Assembly: GCF_001949145.1 (NCBI RefSeq)
Contig: NW_019091385.1
Coordinates: forward strand, 2,348,956-2,412,955
From: Acanthaster planci
Lineage: Eukaryota > Echinodermata > Asteroidea > Valvatida > Acanthasteridae
DNA length: 64,000 nt
Direction: 5' to 3'
The position numbers were made by a program, and so were the translations under genes. This document shows, piece by piece, positions 12,134 to 23,506 of the stretch. The notes below the pieces were generated by a model. The model was not told where the DNA came from, ran no database searches, and saw nothing but the letters and a program-made list of their open reading frames with translations. How positions within the stretch are numbered: position 1 is the stretch's first letter; every line of letters starts with the position of its first letter.

Positions 12134-14109
12134 CTTGGTTTTCTCAGACTATAAGCTCACTTCTGTTTGTTGATGAGATGGTCTGCACTGTTGCGGTGTT
12201 ATGTGGTGAAATTCTTCTGTCGGGGATTGAGGATTTGTACCATGTACCAGTACTACCTAGCCATCTAGATGACAGGCAGTAGGTTCATGCTCATCCTATC
12301 AAAACAATATCGTTTAAGCTGCTTACTTTCCAATGCACTAAAACTTAACCACTTCTGTAGAAAGAAAAAAAGTGGGAAATATCAGCAATAATCAAATAAT
12401 AAAAACAAATCCTCTAGTGAGAAAAAGTTAAAAACTAAATATAAGTGCATTATTTCCCAATATAATTTGTTTTAAGTAAATTACATTGATTTGCAAAGGA
12501 ATCAGGATGGCACTGCAACAGTCAATCTCTCGCCATTTGTTCATGTGGGTGCAAGTGGCGCATGGCAACACACTTTACAGCAAGTCAACGGGACAGTTCC
12601 CATGGAGTGCGTGAGAAATCAGACTGAAAATACACTTCATCTGGTCATGACTGATCAGATCAAAAGCCAGGACTTGAACATCCAAGCTGAACAGGTGTAT
12701 GGCATCTCTAAAAGACCCAGGAGTGACAAAACCTTCCCAATGGCTGAAGGCTTTTCATGGCAAAAGGACTACAAGTTTATCTTTCCAATCAAAGCATGTC
12801 ATTTACCAAGTCATTTGACCATGCAAGACATGAACATTAGATCGCATATTGATGTATTGGGCAAATTTGTGTGTATTGCGTTATGTTGCAACTTGACCCC
12901 TCAGCCCTCAGGCATGATGTGCACAGGAAACCAGTGACACAGCATGCACAGGACCGGTGGGCAACATGTTGGCCACCCCAACCACGCAGAACAGTGCAAG
13001 GCCGCATTGGCAATGTGGCATGGTGCACCATCCCCAATGCACAGGTGCCTCAGCTGCACCGATGATCAGTTGCTGGTCTGCCAGTGTGGGAGATGGTTCA
13101 CAAAAGTCAAATTGTCTGTTCATTTGAGGCAGAGATAGTCAAGTTGTCTCAACGGTCCAGTTGGATGAGCCCCAAGAATGCCATGATTGTTTGGGGAAAT
13201 CTGAAAAAAATTAGCCCATAGGCCTACGCCTAGCCTGTACACCCTTTCATTGAAACAAGGCTTAACTAAAAATCTCACTATTTCATGCGCTGTGATGCAG
13301 TAGGGCCTATAAAATATTGACCATGTGATCATGGTGAAACCAAAAACAGGCCGTATTAATATTTTACTGGTCAACTGCCTTAAAAATGAACAAACCAAGT
13401 AATTCCCTGTCCCCTTTGGCTGTAGTGTAGGACGCTTCCCGTGTAGCTGTAGGACAAGTGTGACTGAAATTGAAAAGTGAAGGGTTGCCCTTCAGTTGAA
13501 GGCTAGTAGTTAAACTAAAAGCTTTACCGGGCCTGCAGTTTTTCGCACGGCTTGTTGGTTCGTTTCCATAACATGAACACAACACACAATTCGGAAAATC
13601 TTAAGTTCGGTTGAAAAGGGTTCCCTTGAAACATCACAACCATATTTACCATCGCGTCGTGCACGTCAAATTTCAAGAATACGTCTTATCGCATGCCTCC
13701 AAATTTCACTGATCAGATACACTGTACTTTTCGTGCCAATTTCAGCCTGGTCTGATCTCTGTACTGTCAGTATAGTAGAGATCATATAACTGACCACAAT
13801 GAAGTGCGACCTCAACGGTACAAAAAATTGTATTGTAGACTGGATCCCTACCCTAATACTCCCTGGATGTAGTTGCACAGGACTTGGTACATCCTCCAAA
13901 CAACCCCACTGGAATTTTAACAGGAGGTGTCTGAGGGTAGACATTACAGGGTTTTGTTTTTTAGGCCAAGATCCAAATCAGGTTGCGAAACAATGAATGG
14001 ATGAAGACTGTTCCACGCTTTGTCGGTGCGTGGAATGCTTTTGGCATATATTCTTGTGGGAAGTATTTCAAGTTAGGAATTGTAGACTAGCCTCTATTTC
14101 TAGCATAGG
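12134..14109. other. Intergenic region between the ADCK2-like gene and the duplicated inhibitor promoter
   Basis: The region contains the 5' flank of the minus-strand ADCK2-like gene. A plus-strand frame stays open from about 12491 to 12937 (roughly 148 codons, no ATG at its left end), but I recognise no domain in it and see no clean exon borders. Otherwise no gene, RNA or repeat that I can support. Confidence 0.4.
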
Positions 14110-17100
14110 CCTTCATGTATTAGCCTTCGATGTGTGCTTAGAAGTCTATATCGAGCTGTCTGCTTAGCATTTTATGAAAACAACTCAATTGATGAAATTC
14201 ACGTCTATCTTCGAGAGAGCTCCACCCAAGTGAATTTATTAGTTGGAGAAACACTTGCTTCTCTTCAAGTTGCATTGGCCGTATATATCTGTGACGAAGC
14301 TTGCTACCTGTCTTTGGAACTCAATTTGGGCAATTTTTGTAATGTCTACGTGGATCCCATGCTGCAACTGCATGATCATGATGTGGTCTGACGAGTGCGA
14401 GAGACAGCTTCTTGACAGCATGGGCAGAAAATTCTTGTCACATGTGGGGCATGATTTCGAAAAACTCAGCACGTCCTCTATCCCAGGTAGAGATTGTGAC
14501 ACCGGAAAGTGCGGAGTTGGCGGTTCAGGCTATGGGTGCACATAATCGGTGACTTGAAAAGTGTGGGGGGGATTGTATTGATACCCCCTCCCCCAATAAA
14601 AAGTGGGGGATATTTCTCCACCCCCCCCCCGGGATCTCTGCCCATGCTTGACAGGAACTGGGCAGTGGTAAAAATTCTCAGAATTTGTAACTACAGAGGG
14701 CGGTATTGAATTGCGCAAGGTTACTACGTGAGGAGTTTGCATGTGACACACGTAAGGGACGCTTTTATTTTGCTAAGTGCGCGTACTCCGACTTGCCTCC
14801 CGCACTCAATGAGAAAGTAAAGTTTCCAGAGACTTTATCAGCAGTCTTTAGGATTTCGACATGAGTGAAATGAAAGAATGGCCCCAACTGGTTGGGAAGG
14901 TAAGCCAATTCGTTGTTATTTCCGCATATTCCAGTACTAGTAGGCCTAATTAATCAACTGGAATAATATTAATTTTGTCACAAATGACAGGCCTATACTA
15001 TACTATAGTCACCTAGCCCATAGAGGTAGCTAACCCGAGGATGTCGTGCATTACGTGCTGTCGTGCACCGTAGATTATATAAAACTGACGAGACCGTTTC
15101 GTTCTGTTGTCACTCGTTTGGCTTTTAAAATCATGAATTGAAGATATTTTTTATACGTTAATGTTACGTGCTGGTAGTGCTGTAGGCTTGTTCCATATGT
15201 TTTGTTCGACGGGGTGTGTTCGTTATCCTTTGGAACATCAACCACAACGATTGATAGGCCCGAAGGAAGCTTCCGGTTAGTGTGTCTGCATGTATTTGGC
15301 CACTGTACATGTACATGTACATGTATATACAGTGTCCTTTCCACTGACAATCAGGGCTGCCATGCTTCAAGTATGCACCAAGTCGTCCCAATGACTAATT
15401 TGCACGGCGTATTACATTATTAGTTGGGGGGTGCGAACGTTGGTTTTGCCAGATGAGGGGCGTTTAACCGGAGGCTCCGCCTATCGCACACAAGTACACC
15501 CAGTAACAAAGGACTGGGTTGCGTGCTAAACACACACCGTGCAAAGGTCGAGGGTTTTATATCACATCGATAGATCTAGTACTGTATGTAGCCTGCCTGA
15601 TTACATTATTGTAACTATTAACATAATAAAGATTGAACTGTAAATATTGACAAGTGAGATANCCTACATGTATTAGCCTTCGATGTGTGCTTAGAAGTCT
15701 ATATCGAGCTGTCTGCTTAGCATTTTATGAAAACAACTCAATTGATGAAATTCACGTCTACCTTCGAGAGAGCTCCACCCAAGTGAATTTATTAGTTGGA
15801 GAAACACTTGCTTCTCTTCAAGTTGCATTGGCCGTATATATCTGTGACGAAGCTTGCTACCTGTCTTTGGAACTCAATTTGGGCAATTTTTGTAATGTCT
15901 ACGTGGATCCCATGCTGCAACTGCATGATCATGATGTGGTCTGACGAGTGCGAGAGACAGCCTGAGCTTCTTGACAGCATGGGCAGAAAATTATTGTCAC
16001 ATGTGGGGCATGATTTTGAAAAACTCAGCACGTCCTCTATCCCAGGTAGAGATTGTGACACCGGAAAGTGCGGAGTTGGCGGTTCAGGCTATGGGTGCAC
16101 ATAATCGGTGACTTGAAAAGTGTGGGGGGGATTGTATTGATACCCCCTCCCCCAATAAAAAGTGGGGGATATTTCTCCATCCCCCCGGGATCTCTGCCCA
16201 TGCTTGACAGGAACTGGGCAGTGGTAAAAATTCTCAGAATGTTGGGTGGGCTGTTGCTTTTACTGTTGGGTGGGTTTGACTATTCCAACGCAAATCATTC
16301 TAAATCTTAATGCCAAGGTACCTGATTTTGCCTGACCTCCTCAAGAGTGACCCCAAGAACTGATACATGATATGTTTCCGCGTATGGCGCCGTTTCCTGG
16401 AGATCTGCGTAGTTTCACACTTGGATTAAATCGCATACATCACTTTTCAGACTCACACCAGTGTGTGATTTTTTTGAATAGCGTCCCTATCGGCTGCAAA
16501 TTTAATTGGGTGATACAGTAGACAGTCGTTCCAGCAGGACACGCTGGTTTAGCTATTAGATGCAGCTTGCAAATGTTCAAGTTGGTGACGGTTCAGTCAG
16601 CGACTTCGTTATCAAAAGCAGGATTTGCAATCAATAGGCAATGCAAATAGCACCGAGAAAACTTGTAAAAGGTTTTAAGAATTGCGTGGTGATTGAGTGG
16701 GATGTGAGGAAATCAGATGGGAAGACCGATTTCCAAAACAACGAAAATGGCTTGGGGGAATGGGAAAAAAAACTCAGATATACATAAAAAATATGTCGGT
16801 GGAAAGGACCTGTATGCCGGGCACCACACGAATGACAACAAACGCGAAGTTGAAAAAAAGCCAATTGGTAACTACAGAGGGCGGTATTGAATTGCGCAAG
16901 GTTACTACGTGAGGAGTTTGCATGTGACACACGTAAGGGACGCTTTTATTTCGCTAAGTGCGCGTATTCCGACTTGCCTCCCGCACTCAATGAGAAAGTA
17001 AAGTTTCCAGAGACTTTATCAGCAGTCTTTAGGATTTCGACATGAGTGAAATGAAAGAATGGCCCCAACTGGTTGGGAAGGTAAGCCAATTCGTTGTTAT

Positions 17101-17837
17101 TTCCGCATATTCCAGTACTAGTAGGCCTAATTAATCAACTGGAATAATATTAATTTTGTCACAAATGACAGGCCTATACTATACTATAGTCACCTAGCCC
17201 ATGGAGGTAGCTAACCCGAGGATGTCGTGCATTACGTGCTATCGTGCACCGTAGATTATATAAAACTGACGAGACCGTTTCGTTCTGTTGTCACTCGTTT
17301 GGCTTGTAAATCCATGAATTGAAGATTGTGTTTATACGTTAATGTTACGTGCTGGTAGTACTGTAGGCTTGTTCCATATGTTTTGTTCGACGGGGTGTGT
17401 TCGTTATCCTTTGGAACATCAACCACAACGATTGATAGGCCCGAAGGAAGCTTCCGGTTAGTGTGTCTGCGTGTATATTTGACCACTGTACATGTACATG
17501 TATATACAGTGTCCTTTCCACTGACAATCAGGGCCGCCATGCTTCAAGTATGCACCAAGTCGTCCCAATGACTAACTTGCACGGCGTATTACATTATTAG
17601 TAGGGGGTGCGAACGTTGGTTTTGCCAGATGAGGGGCGTTTAACCGGAGGCTCCGCCTATCACACACAAGTACACCCAGTAACAAAGGACTGGGTTGCGT
17701 GCTAAACACACACCGTGCAAAGGTCGAGGGTTTTATATCACATCGATAGATCTAGTACTGTATGTAGCCTGCCTGATTACATTATTGTAACTATTAACAT
17801 AATAAAGATTGAACTGTAAATATTGACAAGTGAGAAA
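14110..17837 (+). repeat. Near-identical tandem duplication of the inhibitor promoter plus exon 1
   Basis: Copy A (about 14110-15661) and copy B (15663-17837) match almost base for base. Copy B carries about 628 extra bases (roughly 16241-16868) that begin about 175 bases upstream of the start codon. Other differences are small: a C-tract length change (14620s against 16180s), a shorter CATGTA run in B (17486-17506) than A (15304-15326), and scattered substitutions. Single Ns at 15662 and 17838 sit exactly at the unit ends. Both units contain the inhibitor's ATG exon. The pattern fits either a very recent tandem duplication or two alleles wrongly placed in series by the assembler. Confidence 0.9.
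14861..14899 (+). CDS. Extra copy of exon 1 of the cytosolic-type potato inhibitor I gene
   Basis: It encodes MSEMKEWPQLVGK and ends at a GTAAGC donor in phase 0, identical to the exon at 17042-17080. It contains the conserved W-P-x-L-V-G-K start of the inhibitor I family. It can splice in frame to exon 2 at 18257, so it would act as an alternative upstream promoter/first exon if the duplication is real, or as an artefactual allele copy if not. Confidence 0.7.
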
Positions 17838-18840
17838 NCAGATGACTCGAAGTTGGAAGACATGGAAATTGTTGGGATTTAGGCGTTTAAGCTTGCTGGT
17901 TTTTTGTAATAATTTCGATATCTTTTGATGTATGGATTCTGTCCGAAATGCTTCATTGTTGACTGACTGCAAACACTGACGCGTTTACACCTGAACTGGA
18001 TTTAATTTGTTGTCAAACATGCATGATTATGAATTCACTTTGTTTCACACGCCGTCCAGTATCTGAGAGGAAATCTATGCTATATTTATTATTCAGATAC
18101 CTTACCAGTCACCAAGCATGCATGTCACCAGGAAATAACCGGATGGGCTATTCCTTTTTTGCTTGCTGGATCTGCGGTTAAATATACAAATACTGAAAGG
18201 AAAGGATTGCAAATTGTGGGTTTGCTATGCAGACAGTTTCTGCTTATTTGTTTCAGAGTGGTGAGGAAGCGAAGGCAGATATTAAGAAGGAAAATCCATC
18301 ACTAGAGGTAAGCATCATCGTCCACAAAACTGACATGTTTGGAAGCAGGGGCAAAATAAACAGTATTTCTCCTTCGAGAAACACGCTGCAGGGCATAGGC
18401 TTGCCAATTTTTATCAAGATAATATGAGCTTATGCTTTGTTCAGTGGGGGCGTTTATGCAAATCAATTACTTACTGTACTCTGAAGGAAAGTGTGCTTAA
18501 ATATTTTTTAATTTTCCTCTATAATTAAACGTCACCAGCTAGCATTTTGCAACCCGGTTTATTGCCTCAGTGGAACGACTTGGGTATTCCTCACAATTAA
18601 AGACTGTTAACAAAAGTTTGTTTGTCGTGAGAAGCCTTATGAATTGTTTAAATGGTGAAAAATGTGTAATCATTCTAGGAAGAGTGGCGAATGTGTTGAC
18701 TTCCATTTTTGTGTCAATGTTTTAATTAGATCCAAATCGTTCCGGAGGATTGTATGGTGACCGCGGATTTCAGAACGGATCGGGTGCGCATTTTTGTCGA
18801 CGCACATCAGAAAGTCGTTCAACCTCCCCGTGTCGGTTGA
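17042..18840 (+). CDS. Potato inhibitor I (eglin-type) serine protease inhibitor, no signal peptide
   Basis: Three exons, 17042-17080, 18257-18307 and 18730-18840, are joined by phase-0 introns and encode 66 aa. The product starts MSEMKEWPQLVGK, continues with SGEEAKADIKKENPSLE, and has the binding loop and C-terminal strand: IQIVPEDCMVTADFRTDRVR, then a VVQPPRVG tail. Family knowledge (MEROPS I13: eglin c, CI-2, tomato inhibitor I) places the scissile bond after the residue following V-T, so P1 is Ala and P1' Asp. That predicts preference for elastase-like rather than trypsin-like proteases (inference). There is no hydrophobic leader, so the mature form would be cytosolic, as is sometimes seen in this family. 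Splice sites are canonical (GTAAGC/CAG, GTAAGC/TAG). It lies convergent to the secreted paralogue at 20194-21136. Confidence 0.92.
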
Positions 18841-20193
18841 TTGAACAACCTCTCGGAGGGGGGTTGTGTGCAATGATGGAGATTCATCATGCAACACTCA
18901 TGATCGTTACTGATTTGATGCATCCACAAATTATATTTTGTGATGACATTTATGATTCTGAAATGTCTTTGTTTATAATTGGATAAAGATAAGCGAAGAC
19001 GACTAACGTTTAACATAGCAGTCAACTGTAATTATTATCATACAATAAATGGAATTTCACCACTAAATTTCATTTAAATTTCTTATGTTTGTTTCGTTTA
19101 CAAATTGTGCTGGTCTACGTTCCTAGGATTGGACAGAGTCTAGTAAATGTGAATGAATTATGTTAGAAATGTCCTTGATTACAATATTCCTTTACCAATA
19201 AGCAAGTGTTGAGGTATATCATATAAAACAAGAAAAGGCAAAGCCAATACACCATTGTATCTATAATCAACCGGGCTTGTAGATCTTGTAAAGTATGACG
19301 TAATATACGAGAGCAGAGATGCAGAGGTTAGGACTAAGTTGAATGATTCCGAAAAATCTTAAAGTGAGTTCATTGTCAAGGTAAGCAAAAAATGACATTT
19401 TCCATATGTCATTGCATTTTAAACTAAATGTACCTCTTGTGAGTGACTCATGAGCAAACAGCTCATATTGACTGTACCGATGAAAGCAAAGTCCTGGATT
19501 TCATAACACAAGGCAAACCTTAGAACTGTGGAGAAAAATCGAGATTTGCAACAAATATATCACAAAATTTGTGGCCTGCTCATAGCTGATTACGTGTATA
19601 GCAATAATTCTCAAGTGGGTCTCGATCCCAACTGGCTTGGGTTGCTAAACTTACCCCGAAACGAACCTATTGAATAATCTAGGAAATTGAACATAGTTGG
19701 AAAGGTGAGAAGCAGGCTGACTCATTGATGATAACACCCAGTTTTTGAGGTCCACTTACAATTGTCGAGAAAATGTGAGACACGGAACAAAATTTCTTTC
19801 ATTTCACTCAATAGCTTTATAGGCATAATATTCGAAACGGATGTCGTCCCACGCTGACTTGGCTTGCTATTAATGTCACCCTATAATATCTAGAAATGAA
19901 ATATTGGTAATCCGGAAAATTTGGGCATAGTTGGAAAGGTGGGTTGACATGTTCCACTTTATGTCGAAATACATGCATCTGTGATAAATCAACAGAGGTC
20001 CAGTGATTAGAGCGAAATGTAACAATTTCCGAAAACTGATTTAATTGAATCCAAAACAAACAAAAACAGAGTCTTTTAGTTAATCTAAATTTAAAGAAGT
20101 TTTTTTTAAATGAAATTAACCTACATTAAAGATTCCGATTAAGTTCACTCGGCCCCAGGTGGTAACGTTTGACCATTTTTCATCATGGTCTAA
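18841..20193. other. Convergent intergenic spacer between the two inhibitor genes
   Basis: Apart from the polyadenylation signal at 19044-19049 I see no gene, RNA or clear repeat. Both inhibitor genes must end their transcripts here. Confidence 0.5.
19044..19049 (+). terminator. Candidate polyadenylation signal of the plus-strand inhibitor gene
   Basis: An AATAAA hexamer lies about 205 bases after the stop codon at 18838-18840, a normal distance for a short 3' UTR. Nothing else confirms it. Confidence 0.5.
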
Positions 20194-21136
20194 TCAGCCT
20201 ATCTTGGGTGGCTCGGCGACCCTCCCTTCAACATCGAGATAGATACGAACTCGATCAGTCCGGTAATCTTCTGTAACAGCATATCCGTAAGGTACAATTT
20301 GCACCTACAACAATGGAAATTAGAAATAATAGAGTAAAACCTCAAAATACGAGCGACCATGATTTTGAAAACACTAGGGGACTGCACTTCTCGTGTCCTC
20401 CGACATAGCACTTTGTTACTAATCTCCGCTCACTTAGGAAAATTAAAGTAGATTTTTTTCCGATTTGAGAAAAGCTAATGTTTTTATTTCCCGTTAAAAA
20501 TCTCTTGAAAAGCTGGCCGCCTGCCCAAATGTACACAAATGTTCTTCTAAAAGATATGCGCAGACGCGCACGTGAAACTCATGACTTATAATTATAGGCC
20601 AAAGACATTTATGGAATTTATTCATTTATGATTCATGTCAGAAAGAGCCAATTTACTTTGCCTTCTTTAAAATAATGCTTCTTCAAACGTCATTATCGTC
20701 GTCAGTGGATAGTTATTACTTATTGTAGGCTACATGTACTCCCTCTGCCGTCCTTACCCTGTGGACGGTACGTGAATGCTATGATGTTCGTAAAACACGC
20801 AGTAACTGAATAAAACAATATAAGTCTTACCTCCAAAGACGGTGCCTCTCTCTCAATAACCGCCTTAGCTTCTTCTCCTGTCTGTGAAAGTAAAGCAAAA
20901 TAGTGTGGAAACTGTCAGGTGTGCATGAGATGATGAAGTTGTACACTTTTAATCGCTTTAATATCCTTTTTCACTTTATATGAATCCAATGTGCATGTAG
21001 ATATTATGGATGTTACATTAGTTACCTTTCCGACGAGTTCTGGCCACGATCGTTTTTCGGGCGCTTGGCGGCATCCCAGTGAAAGGACTGCTAGCAGAAG
21101 CAGAGTAGAACAGAGCACCAACCTATTGCCTGCCAT
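20194..21136 (-). CDS. Secreted potato inhibitor I serine protease inhibitor
   Basis: Exons in coding order are 21026-21136, 20831-20881 and 20194-20304, with phase-0 introns at exactly the same positions as in the plus-strand paralogue; the product is 90 aa. Residues 1-21 form a signal peptide (MAGNRLVLCS then a Leu/Ala/Val core ending SLGC). The mature part holds SWPELVGK, TGEEAKAVIEREAPSLE, and the reactive loop VQIVPYGYAVTEDYRTDRVR with an EPPKIG tail. P1 is Glu and P1' Asp by family alignment, so it should target acid-preferring (glutamyl-type) serine proteases, perhaps of microbial or dietary origin (inference). The Arg residues after the loop that brace it in eglin c are present. Equal exon lengths (51 and 111 bases) show the two genes are duplicates. 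Confidence 0.93.
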
Positions 21137-22850
21137 GTTCTGCGCGAAGCAAAATTGACGGAGTGCAGAAGTTAGATAAGAAATTAACGTAAGCTCGGAC
21201 TTTAAAACAAATTGTATACTTGGACGGGGAAAGTTTCTATAAACCAGTATACCGCTGCAAACGACAGATTGCTATAGCAAATGTCAGTGAAAGTCATCTG
21301 GCTGCGTCACACCATATCAACCGCGAGAGGCGGTTTCAAAGTAAATACTGCTTTGCATAAGGGATCAGAGTGTATAGTGCAAACAATAAGCCATAGGAAA
21401 ATGTCCGAAGCGCCCAAATTATTTTAGGGATGTGCCTTCGCTGGATAATTTTGTGGAAATAATAACCGTGCACTTGCTAACCAAATAGACGTGTACCAGC
21501 AGCTCGGGTAGTCTTAAGTGCACTAGACCATACAAAAGAAACCTGATCTCCCTGTATACAGCCAGTTAATGATCTTTGCACATTCTTTAGTAATGACTTT
21601 ATGTCAGTTGGCTGAACCGGATTTGAGTCAACGGATCACACTTCGAGTATGTGTTTGGTCGTAGCAGTGATAAGCTTCACCCATTCTGCTTTGAGTTTGA
21701 CTTGTCCTTGCAGAAACGTTTGCGAAAAAGATTAGTCGTTACCAACGTATTAGCATTGCCTCAAGGAGGACGTTCATGGGCGCGAATCCATGTGCGATGG
21801 GAACATATGTCCCTCAGTTTCTGGGGGGTCATAGAATCATCCCCACACACACTTTTTGTAGCGAGAAAAAGTATATTCAGTAGACCTTCAAATGGGAGAA
21901 AAGTATTCGCCGTTCTGATGTAAGCTTAAGGGGTGTAAGATGTACACCAGTGTCAGTGTCCCTAGTTTCATGTGGCGTCCAGCAACCCCATCCTTCCCAC
22001 TTTTCAAATTTCCACGCCTCGGGTGATTTATTTCTTTTACTTGAAGACTTATGCCACTGAGTAGGTCAAGTTATTTAGTAACATTTATCGGTGTGAAGCA
22101 AGGTGTGATACAGCAGGTCTTGTAATTGTACAGCCCAATTCTTTAGTTCTGAGAAGAGAATGAACTTCCACTAGTCTCCCCCTTTTTAAAAAATCCGTCT
22201 CCCACCTACGCGCCGGCTTCATTGTATAGTTGCAGTGTTCCTTGGGAATAGACCACGTGAAGTAAATCGGTTGTATTTTCACTATCATACTATTGTTTGT
22301 CCTTTCTGATCGGAATTCTTGTTAGTTCAGATACGATTCATCTGGACCGATTTTCCTTTTGGTTGGTAGAAGCCAGCAGGCTACTAAACGAGGAGGCTCC
22401 ACACAATTGTTTTTTATCAATCTCTGAAGGCAGCAACCCTTTATTTTTAAACCACATGAGTAGAATTAAGCAAATAATTTTGTAGAGACGTTTGATTTAT
22501 TCATATATGCTAACTGATTTTCCCCTCTAAAACCATAGAGTAACTGGAGAAAATAGACAGAGATTGCAAATGTGGGGTACATGATGAATGCCTGTGTATC
22601 TCAAAAATCCAAAAACCGATCAGTTGTTCTCAGATTGATCCAACCGTTTGAATGCAAATTAAAAGCTGCAGAGAACCATGCCAACCGCATGGGGCTCGAT
22701 TCCTACCAAGAGCAGAAACAATCAGTTGATTTACATGTGCTTCTAAAATTGCTTTTTGACGATGCGAACAATTTCGAAAATATAAGCTTTTAAAACTAAT
22801 ATTGTGAAGAAAAGTATGTTAAAAGAATGGTAATAATACAAATATTAAAA
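21137..22850. other. Intergenic region, no supported gene
   Basis: The first few hundred bases are the 5' flank of the secreted inhibitor gene. I see no exon chain, RNA gene or clear repeat in the rest. Toward 22.85 kb the sequence begins to resemble the segment at about 41.3 kb, which is the 3' flank shared by the decarboxylase copies. Confidence 0.45.
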
Positions 22851-23106
22851 TAATAAACAAAATTCGCTTTATGACTCATTGTAACGTTCTACCAATCAAA
22901 AACTTTCCACACCCTTATATCGGTTTCCCCCCGAAAATATCACTAGTAAGTTAAATGAAATGCGTTTAATGGAGCAAATATAGCTGCAGTAATAATGTAA
23001 AGGTTACAATAATGTAAAAGCAACATCAGAATACAAACAGTAGCATTGTATACATTATGGACTAACAATGTAGTCACTAGTGCACGTCTATGCGCCCCGA
23101 GGTACT

Positions 23107-23162
23107 GTGAGTGACCAGAAGAGGGTTCTATTTCCCTATGACCCTCTTCTGGTTACTCTCAC
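23107..23162. other. Short strong hairpin
   Basis: Arms 23107-23126 and 23141-23162 are inverted copies. ACCAGAAGAGGGT pairs without mismatch, then GTGAG pairs after a small bulge, with a 14-base loop. It lies about 350 bases past the stop codon of decarboxylase copy 1. It could be an RNA structure in a 3' UTR, a small hairpin RNA precursor, or chance. Confidence 0.4.
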
Positions 23163-23491
23163 GCCTGAGGAGGTCATAGTCATGCACTAGTGCCCGAATT
23201 TGTTTTATCAGACTCCCCTGTGTAAAGTGTAGGATAAGAATACGAAAATGTTCGTCTCGGGAAAATATAATGCTCTGTGGATCAAGCCGGAAGGCTAGTT
23301 TTACTACACCTCTTGAAGCAGTCAATATTTGCTTAATGCGGAATACCTTTAACAAAAGTAAAATAAGGACAGGAACTTTCTGGTCATGTTCGTAATCATA
23401 AGCATATGGTACCGTTCTGCTAAACGTATGAATGCGTGTCATAAACCTATTCTCATAGCATATAAGAATAGAGATGGTGTCAGATCATGCC

Positions 23492-23497
23492 TTTATT
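23492..23497 (-). terminator. Candidate polyadenylation signal of decarboxylase copy 1
   Basis: On the minus strand an AATAAA lies about 10 bases after the stop codon (23507-23509). That would make a very short 3' UTR, so a more distal signal is also possible. Confidence 0.35.
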
Positions 23498-23506
23498 TTA
23501 TACGGT

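Noticed and set aside
12491-12937. 148-codon open frame on the plus strand
   Set aside because: It has no ATG at its start, no recognisable domain and no convincing splice sites. Faint likeness of PFVH to inositol hexakisphosphate kinases is too short to count.
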